In this document: piece by piece, positions 57,480 through 64,000 of the stretch
How positions within the stretch are numbered: position 1 is the first letter of the stretch
Layout: every line of letters begins with the position of its first letter
Assembly: GCF_000005505.3 (NCBI RefSeq)
Contig: NC_016132.3
Span: forward strand, 23,922,501-23,986,500
From: Brachypodium distachyon
Lineage: Eukaryota > Streptophyta > Magnoliopsida > Poales > Poaceae
Reading direction: 5' to 3'
DNA length: 64,000 nucleotides
Translations under genes and position numbers: made by a program
The notes under the pieces: generated by a model
Database searches by the model: none
The model's input: only the letters and a program-made list of their open reading frames with translations
What the model was told of the DNA's origin: nothing

Positions 57480-60400
57480 CTAAGAAGAGACGGCGGGGTT
57501 GTTAGCACCGGAACTCAGCGCCTCCGTCGCAGTGGAGGCTGACTCCACAGCACCTTCCTCGTCCGCTGCTTCTTCGCCTCCGTCCGACATCTCGGCTTCG
57601 GCGTCAGATGTCGGGCCCTCCACACACGTATGCACGTCGGCATACTGGATGAAGGAGTAAGCCCGCTCCTTGCGCTTGGCGACCAGCTCGGGATCCATGA
57701 GGTAGGGGGAGCCGGCGCGCATCGATTGCAGCACGTCGAGGTTGATGCCATCGTACCAAGAGTACGAACGACAACGCCTCGTCGGCGCCGATGCGTGCAG
57801 CCGACTCCCGCCAGTCACTCAGACGAGACTCGACCTCCAGCAAGCGCTTGGCCAACTCCGGGATGTCCGTCGGAGCTTCTTCTCCTGGCCACAGCGTGCA
57901 AAAGGTCCGGATGCCGGCATTCCGCATGTTGACGCCGAATGACTTGAGTGGCTTGACCCGGCTCGCAATGCTCACCAGGCAGTCCACCAGGTCATACTCG
58001 TATGGCACCCCTGCTGCCGTTGCTGGATCCCTCTTCCGTCGAGCCGCCCTCACGGCCTCTTGGGCAGTCTTGAGGGATTGGGGGAAGAATTTTAGCAAAA
58101 ACAGACAAGTGATAGTGAGTCTCGGCATCCTATCGCTATTACTCGGACAAATAATCACATTAGAAAGTTTATGCCAAGGCGACTTGTCAGCATGTTGCCA
58201 ATTTTTATGAGCTCGTGCCGGACGACCTTGAACAGCTGGGTCTTCTCGGCATCCTCTAGCTCGGCGGCAGTGGCACGGGTCTCGAGTTGGGCAACTAGAC
58301 CCTCGCACTTTTTCACCTCACTTTCTACGCGGATCTTCTCATCAGCCTGGGAAGAGAGGGCCGAGGTGAGTTGACCCACCTCGGTTTGGTGCGCCTTGGC
58401 CTGCGCCGCTATCTGTGCCTGCAGTCGGGTTATTTCTTCCCGATGCTGCTCGGTCAGCCGAGTCTTCTCATCTATTTAGTAGACATATATTACAGAGGGT
58501 GACATCTAATATGGGTGGAACCTGGAATAGGGATGAAGTGTTAACTTGAACCTCGGCGACGCGCTTCAGCAGCTCCGCGACTTGAGCGGTGTCCCCGGCT
58601 GTGAACAAAAACAAGTGTTAGTCTTTGCAGAACATTGATACTCGAACAAAGATCTTATTCCGGTAAAATATACTTACTTTGGTTCTTGCGGTCAGCCTTC
58701 AGAGCCTCGTGCTCCGCCTCCAGCTTCTTGTACTTTGCAAGCAAAGTCTTGAAGGTAGCGGTGCGTTTGTTCATGCAGGACTGCAAAGCAACAGTTCGCT
58801 AGTAAGTTTGGTACAATAAAGAAGTCCGTAATTACAAGCTTCAGGCCGACTATTCTAAACCCGACCTGAATCTCAGGAAATAAGTGTTTGAAGCTTCTAA
58901 AACTTCAGGCCGACTATTCTAAACCCGGCCTGAATCTCGGAGAATAAGTGTTTGAAGCTTCTAAAGCTTCAGGCCGACTATTCTAAACTTGGCCTGAATC
59001 TCGGGGAATAAGTGTTTAAAGCTTCTAAAGTTTCAGGCCGACTATTCTAAACCCGGCCTGAATCTCGGGGAATAAGTGTTTGACATTTCTAAGTGTTGCA
59101 GAGTGTTTGAAACTTTAAGGGGATAAGCTTCAGGCCGACTAATTCTTACTCGCCCTAAACCTCGGGGACTAGGAGTATGGGTACTATACTGGAATTGAAA
59201 GAAAAATATTTTAAGGAATTCTTCGTACCTCGGCAGATCGGCTGGCCTCAAACAAGGCCACCCTCGCTTGGTACATCCGGGTGGCCACCGATTCTGGAGT
59301 CGCCGCGGGTGGAGGTCCCGCCATCGGGCCTTGCCGAGCCGCCTTGAGGGTGCTGGAGGTCACTTCGTAACTGTCGGCGCTGTTCCAGTCCGTTCTGAAC
59401 TGGCCCAGCGACTCCCAGCTGTGCCCGCTAGTCGTCCGGAGGGGAACCCCTTGATGCCTGCGAGAAGGCTGCGGGCCAATCGAACCCGGAGCCGCCGATC
59501 CTGCTGCGGCAGCGGGGCCTTTAGCCTTGGCCTGCGCGGCAGCAGCTTGATCGATTTCTGGCTGCGATGGAGAAGGGGGACGTGTCGGGGTCGGCTGTGG
59601 TGCTTGGGGTTCCTGGGGAGCTGTTGCCGCCTGTTGCGGCGGCAGCGAAGCCTGCGGCTCCGTTGACGTCTCGACTGCTGCCGAGGAAGGAGCAGCCTCG
59701 GTTGCCCAAGCCCCAGCCGCAGGAGTGTCGGTCTGGCCGACGATCGTGGCGTCGGTGCTCCGGCCGACATCATGGGCGGGGGATGTCGGATCCGCAGCGG
59801 TCTCAGTCTCACCCGTGGCCGGGTTTGAAGCCTCGGCATGGGAAGAGGGAGCCGCCGGGATCTCGGATGCAATGCACGTCTGAGATTGCGTGACCGTCAG
59901 AGCCTCCCTGCAGAAATAAGACTTAGTCGCTTGCATGATAACAAAGAAGAAAACCGACATCTGCCATTGAGGCAATATTGGCCTTACCCGACGATCAGGG
60001 GCTTGGGCTTGGGTCCACGAGCCGCAGTCTTCTTCTGCTTCACGTTCTGCGGAAGATCTTTGTCGGCGGCATGCTTCGAGACCGCGCGCCTCTCTCGGAC
60101 CGACGCCGCAGCGGCGATTGCGTCTGATGCCTCAGCGGCCGGCTCGCCCGGCTCGGCTAGTTCCGGGATAGAGCAAAAATGAATACTTTGCTAATAGATA
60201 TTGAAAGGATTACAAGAAGATGTCAGAGATCCTTACTTTCGGTACGGCGAGGGCCGGCATGCGCGATCCTTACTTTCGGAACAAGTGATGAATGCCGAGA
60301 GAGTAAGAATGTCATTCGCCGGAAGGTGGTGCGGCTGGAGGCCGAAGAAATCTAGGAAATTCCTAAGAAAATCGCTAGCAGGAAGGGCAAAACCGCGTTC

Positions 60401-60628
60401 AAAATGCGAAAGGAAAACGACGCGCTCACCAGCCTCCGGAGTTGGCACGAGTTCATCGACAGGAATCCGGCACTCAACATCCTCCAGGATCCGTCGGGAG
60501 CGGCGGAGCCACTGGATGTCCGCCGGAGTCACATCCGAGCCCTCCCAGCCAGCTCGCTCGGAGCCAGTCCTCTCCTCAGCCAGCTGGGCAGCAGGGTCGA
60601 CGACGGGGTTGCGGGAAGACGATGCCAT
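57480..60628 (-). CDS. Antisense retrotransposon gene (PF04195-like N-terminus, coiled coil), multi-exon
   Basis: The ATG at 60628 opens MASSSRNPVVDP, then VTPADIQWLRRSRRILEDVECRIP, then VVFLSHFERGFALPASDFLRNFLDFFGLQPHHLPANDI, which matches the putative gypsy-type transposon domain (Pfam Transposase_28, PF04195). Exon 1 ends about 60274 at GTAAGG. Further exons appear near 60180-60000 (Lys-rich, KPKPLIVG), 59910-59235 (Ala/Pro/Thr-rich, ending EASRSAE), about 58790-58680, 58600-58550 and 58450-58170 (coiled-coil-like), and 58080-57480 (SLKTAQEAVRAARRK, then the acidic tail ending at TAG 57482-57480). Introns are short. The first exon looks shortened relative to related proteins after ILTLSAF. 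Function is unknown; similar reversed genes occur in Tat elements. Exon edges are estimates. Confidence 0.65.
58839..59150. repeat. 64-bp minisatellite, four units plus a partial fifth
   Basis: Units start CTTCAGGCCGACTATTCTAA at 58839, 58903, 58967 and 59031, exactly 64 bp apart, with a diverged partial copy at 59128. They lie in an intron of the antisense gene. Confidence 0.92.
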
Positions 60629-60629
60629 G

Positions 60630-61440
60630 GGAGGAGAGTAGATCTAGGGTTTCGAGTTTCTGTGAGGAGTGGCTTGCGCGAGGCCCGAGCTAGCAGGCGA
60701 ATGCGACGGGGACCCAGATGGGTGCGAGCGAACCAGCGGCGGTGAGCTTGTAGGCGAGAAACCGAGGCGGCGGTCGAGCTCGGTGCTAGCAGTGGCGGCG
60801 GAATGCGCGAGGAGCTGGAGAACAGAGGAGAACGAAGGGTGTGTGGAGTGCGAAGGGTTTTCTGCCCTTGCCCTCCCCTGTTACTTATACCCGAGGCGCA
60901 GTAATGGGGTGCGGGTTCCCCGTGCCTGCCACCTCAGTGGCTGACGGGAAGATTGCGCATGATTTGGGGCAGTTATTCCCATCAAAGCACACGCTTGGTT
61001 ACTGCGCGGCGTGCCGCCGAGAATCCTGCAAGATCCGGGAGGATAAGTGTCCGCGTGGGAACCGAAATTCCCCCCTTAATGGCTCTCTTGGTTTTACTGT
61101 CCGACGGGACGGCACGCTCGCCTCGGAAAGCGCAATGGCAGTAACTCAAGCCTTATCTTCCCATTAGTTTAAAGAAGTGTTTTGTCCAAGTCACAGCTGG
61201 CATCTATATCGGCAAAAGTAAGTTTTCAACTGCCAGTCATGGAGAAGAAAAAATCTTGGCTAAGGACTGGATAAACACGCCGACCCGGAATGTCGGAATG
61301 AATTAATCTCGGCTAGGAGAACTTGGGGTTGTCTCGGCATCCTTCTCGGCTAAGCCCAAGTAGGCTTTGGTTGTCTGTCTACGGGAAACTATCGTGGCCC
61401 GACATTCTTCTCTGCCGGACCGCAACAGCTTCGGGACTAG
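60630..61440. other. Upstream region of the antisense gene to the 3' LTR
   Basis: Apart from the TATA-like box there is no gene. Plus-strand open frames here are overlaps of GC-rich leader sequence. 61180-61440 is rich in CTCGGC and TCGGCAT words like the LTR. Confidence 0.4.
60881..60889 (-). promoter_or_regulatory. Candidate TATA box of the antisense gene
   Basis: The minus strand reads TATAAGTAA about 250 bp upstream of the ATG at 60628, within GC-rich flanks. This is where a promoter separate from the LTRs would be expected. Confidence 0.4.
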
Positions 61441-62256
61441 TGTCGGGAGGATGACCCCGGGTAGGGTCATGGCGACACAACTCTAGCCGAGATGACGGAG
61501 GCAAAGCCGGCATAGTTATATATGTCGGCATCGTAAAGTCAAAGTGACACTAAGCCGGCATCCCGGGTGTATGTCGGCATGACTATTTTGTCTTATGAGT
61601 TTGCAGGATAAGCACGAGCACCTTGATCTCGGCGATAGCCGAGATCTCTCGACGGTATTATCCTAACCACGCGGTGCAAAGTAAAGCAGAACCATCATCA
61701 TCTTAGAAAAGTAGTCAGCGCCTGCGTACCGGTGTCAGGCGACTGCAGAGAGGAAGCACCGAAAGAGAATCTCTGATGGAAGCCGGCAGAGGATAGCGGT
61801 ACTTTCTGCAGGTTGACAGGGAAAAGTAAAGTTGTCTTGTACCCTGCGGTGCTACCGGGAGGGAACCAAACCGTGTGCCCGGTGGGGCCCAGGAAAGATG
61901 GCGTTAGACTTGGCCCACATGTCAGTGTGACATGGGCGGCCTATAAATAGAGCCTTACCTCTCTGTAAGAAGGGAGGAGGGTGCACTTAGACAACTAGGG
62001 TTTCTCCTTCTTCTTCTTCTTCCTCAAGAATACAGCTCAAGGAGTGCCATTGTTGAGCTTGACTATCTCGGCTAATACAACAAAGTAGGAGTAGGAGTCT
62101 TACCTCGGCAAGAGGGCTCCGAACCTGGGTAGATCCGTATGTGCTTGTGTGATTTGTGCATGTTTCTCTTCACGTCCTTCCTCCTCCGGTTCCTCCTTCA
62201 TCCATCGGTCCCAAGTTAACCCATCCTATGGCATCTGCCGTGACACCACCACGACA
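61441..62256 (+). repeat. 3' LTR of Tat element 2
   Basis: Partner of 45715-46530, same length without net indels. TATAAATA at 61942-61949. Preceded by CAGCTTCGGGACTAG, a weak polypurine-tract position. Confidence 0.96.
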
Positions 62257-62261
62257 TACCC

Positions 62262-63052
62262 AGAGGTGGAATTACAGGACGTTTTGTTTGAAGGCGCTAC
62301 AGGAGCCGTTTCCGGTGAAGATGCCCCCAGGTTCAGCTCGGCTTGGTGCACATTTAACAAGCGGTGTGATAGCCATCGGAAGTAAAGATGGTACCATTGG
62401 CTGGGTTGATCATTGGCGTGGCATCCTGCTCTGTGACTTGCTGAATGATGAAAATAAGCTCTCCCTTCGTGGTGTGCCTATTCCCTTGCCGTTGAAGGAG
62501 CTAAGCTGTACCAACGGGGAGGATTTTCCATTCGGACCTGGAGTGCAACGCCGTGGCATTGCCTACATCAGAGACAAGGGCCTAAAGCTTGTTCAATTAG
62601 AAATTGATGCAACTCGACTTCCCTACAAGGACCCTGAAACAGGGGCTTTCACTTTCAATGTGGAGAACTGGGCTATCACCACATGGAGCAACAAACATAT
62701 GACCAACTTGTACAAGGACTGGCACAAAGAGTGCACGGTCAAAGCTTCTGACATCACAATCGACAACCCAGCTGTTTCCCAGGCGCTTGAGTCTGGATTG
62801 CTCATGCACAACAATGGGGATTCAGGAGAGCAGCTGGCCCTGCAAAACCTTCCAATGTCTGAGCCCGCTCTCTGTGTGAATGGTAAAGATGTCGTTTACT
62901 TGGTGGCCAGAAAGAAATATAAGCACCCGAGGGCATGGATTCTTGCTGTTGATATGAAGAATGGGAAAGTACAAGCTGTAGAGGAGTTTGGCACTAAAAG
63001 AGAGATTGGTTCATCTATCATATTTTACCCTAGTATATTTCCAAATATGTGA
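62262..63052 (+). pseudogene. DUF1618 gene, 3' part
   Basis: It begins directly after the second TACCC (62257-62261), in the same phase as the end of the 5' part (codon ACC, then CAG AGG TGG). It contains the domain's hallmark WVDHWRGILLCDLLN (about residues 200-214 of the joined frame), RGVPIPLPLKE, then FNVENWAITTWS and FPNM before TGA (63050-63052). No internal stop or shift. Apart from the insertion the gene looks recently functional. Confidence 0.88.
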
Positions 63053-64000
63053 TGACTCCACCACCAGGTAATTAATGTCTTGTATTATTGCTTCAAATCC
63101 TTTACTCTCCTGCAGCTTGTGACTTCCATCCTCTACTGTACCATATGACTTCCGTATGTTTGTTTTTTTAATTCATTTTCCATTATGATTAACAACATAG
63201 TGATATGTGCTCAAGTTTTCATAGTGGCACCTACCAGTGAAATGCCTTTGTTAACTCTTTATTTTTAATGAATTATTATGAATAATTACTACTATAGTGA
63301 TACGTGCTCAGCAACTATCATGGCATCTTTCAGTCAAATGTTTTTGTTTTCGGCTTGGTTTCTAATTAATCGTTCATTGCAATTTGTTTGTTTTTACATG
63401 GCATCGCTTCTCTACTATCCGCATGGCTTTCTAATACAACTGGTGCCTGGACACTAATCTTTTATTACAGCTCAGTTTCAAAACGTATAAAACTGGTTGC
63501 CATATCAGGGGTAGTGGAGATTGTTGAAAATTTAACTAGGGTTGACATTGTTGTAAACATAACCTGTGTTGGCTGCACAAATAGATATTAGGGGTAGGGG
63601 ACATCGTTGAAAGTTTACTAGGGTTGGTTGCACATTACTATGTTTGTAGGGCCACAGTTTAAAATACGAGTAGTGTCGTGTGTTGATTAATGGAGACGGG
63701 GTCAGCTGAGTTCATATGGGGGCAGGCCCATCACAACTACTTAGTATCGCTAGCCTCTAGCTGTTTGGTTGATTTCTAGTTCATATGATGTGCTCTTTTA
63801 TATCCGTAATATTTTTTTTGATTCACCAATATATGGTTATTTATCTCACTTGACTGTTATGCTTGCTATTTTGTTAAGAAGTATCATATTTTATCACAAT
63901 TTCCACTATTTGCAACAAGTTGGGCAGTAAAGATAGTGAAGAAGAACGAGCCTTCATAAATGCCCGGTCCAAATACTTAGCACTTGGTTAGCGGCTTGGC
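63053..64000. other. 3' flank of the DUF1618 gene
   Basis: AT-rich with no gene seen. A diverged internal repeat (ATAGTGATA(T/C)GTGCTCA) occurs near 63199 and 63294. The motif GTTGAAAxTTTACTAGGGTTG recurs near 63523 and 63611. Confidence 0.4.

Larger units (their letters stand above)
45715..62256 (+). mobile_element. Ty3/gypsy Tat-lineage retrotransposon 2 with antisense gene
   Basis: LTRs of 816 bp each (45715-46530 and 61441-62256) start TGTC and end ACGACA. The duplication is TACCC. Plus strand order: primer-binding site, gag, protease, RT, RNase H, second RNase H, integrase. A separate minus-strand gene then lies between integrase and the 3' LTR. Tat elements such as maize Grande share this extra reversed gene. 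Length is 16.54 kb, or about 12.9 kb without the nested insertion. By hand I count about 59 differences between the LTRs (about 7%), mostly transitions. Several frameshifts and stops disable gag-pol. Confidence 0.96.

Noticed and set aside
63388..63591. 67-codon frame after the DUF1618 gene
   Set aside because: No similarity, no codon bias, and located in AT-rich downstream DNA.

Overview
The window is nuclear DNA from a flowering plant, almost certainly a grass (Poaceae). Indicators are spliced genes with GT-AG introns, Stowaway-type MITEs starting CTCCCTCCG, CACTA transposons with CAGTGGCGG subterminal repeats, Tat-lineage Ty3/gypsy elements, and a DUF1618 gene, a family expanded in grasses. 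I cannot name the species. Only two protein genes look intact: a non-RD receptor-like kinase of the At5g20050 type (14478-15842, +) and a two-exon CW zinc finger/MBD4-like gene (27134-28942, +). A third, a DUF1618 gene (45255-63052, +), would read in frame throughout but is split by a 16.5 kb retrotransposon.

Left part (1-14 kb). A CACTA terminal fragment (444-1318) is followed by a decayed cluster of CW-MBD relatives: a two-exon pseudogene (3185-4562) with two frameshifts, and a stop-bearing stub (9222-9345). These lie in two copies of a tandem duplication. Copy 1 is split by a 3.25 kb hAT-like transposon (4717-7971), and copy 2 preserves the empty site. Next come a hierarchical satellite-like array (11470-12470), a carboxylesterase pseudogene (12484-12865) and a MITE.

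Middle (14-30 kb). The kinase gene is followed by a tandemly duplicated intergenic module, A-B-A-B. The first A copy is split by a defective Tat element on the minus strand (16173-22075, TSD GTTTG); the second A copy shows the uninterrupted site (24915-24919). A MITE entered the second B copy. The intact CW-MBD gene follows.

Right part (30-64 kb) is nested repeats: an old long-LTR relic ending in GGGATGTTACA (about 30.3-34.2 kb), a truncated minus-strand Tat element with one LTR (about 34.6-39.0 kb), a MITE, a possible NB-ARC relic, and the 5' half of a CACTA element with a damaged transposase (40216 to about 44830). A 16.5 kb Tat element (45715-62256, TSD TACCC, two 816-bp LTRs) then sits inside the DUF1618 coding region. 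That element carries a further 3676-bp LTR-like insertion in gag (TSD ATTGG) and a separate multi-exon gene on the opposite strand (57480-60628) with a probable promoter of its own.

The genes do not form an operon or pathway. What the window mainly records is repeated insertion and duplication whose order can be reconstructed from target-site duplications and empty paralogous sites. I found no convincing tRNA, rRNA, CRISPR array or wholly new gene system. The least familiar pieces are the antisense retrotransposon gene, the 23-bp/120-bp satellite and the CW-MBD cluster.
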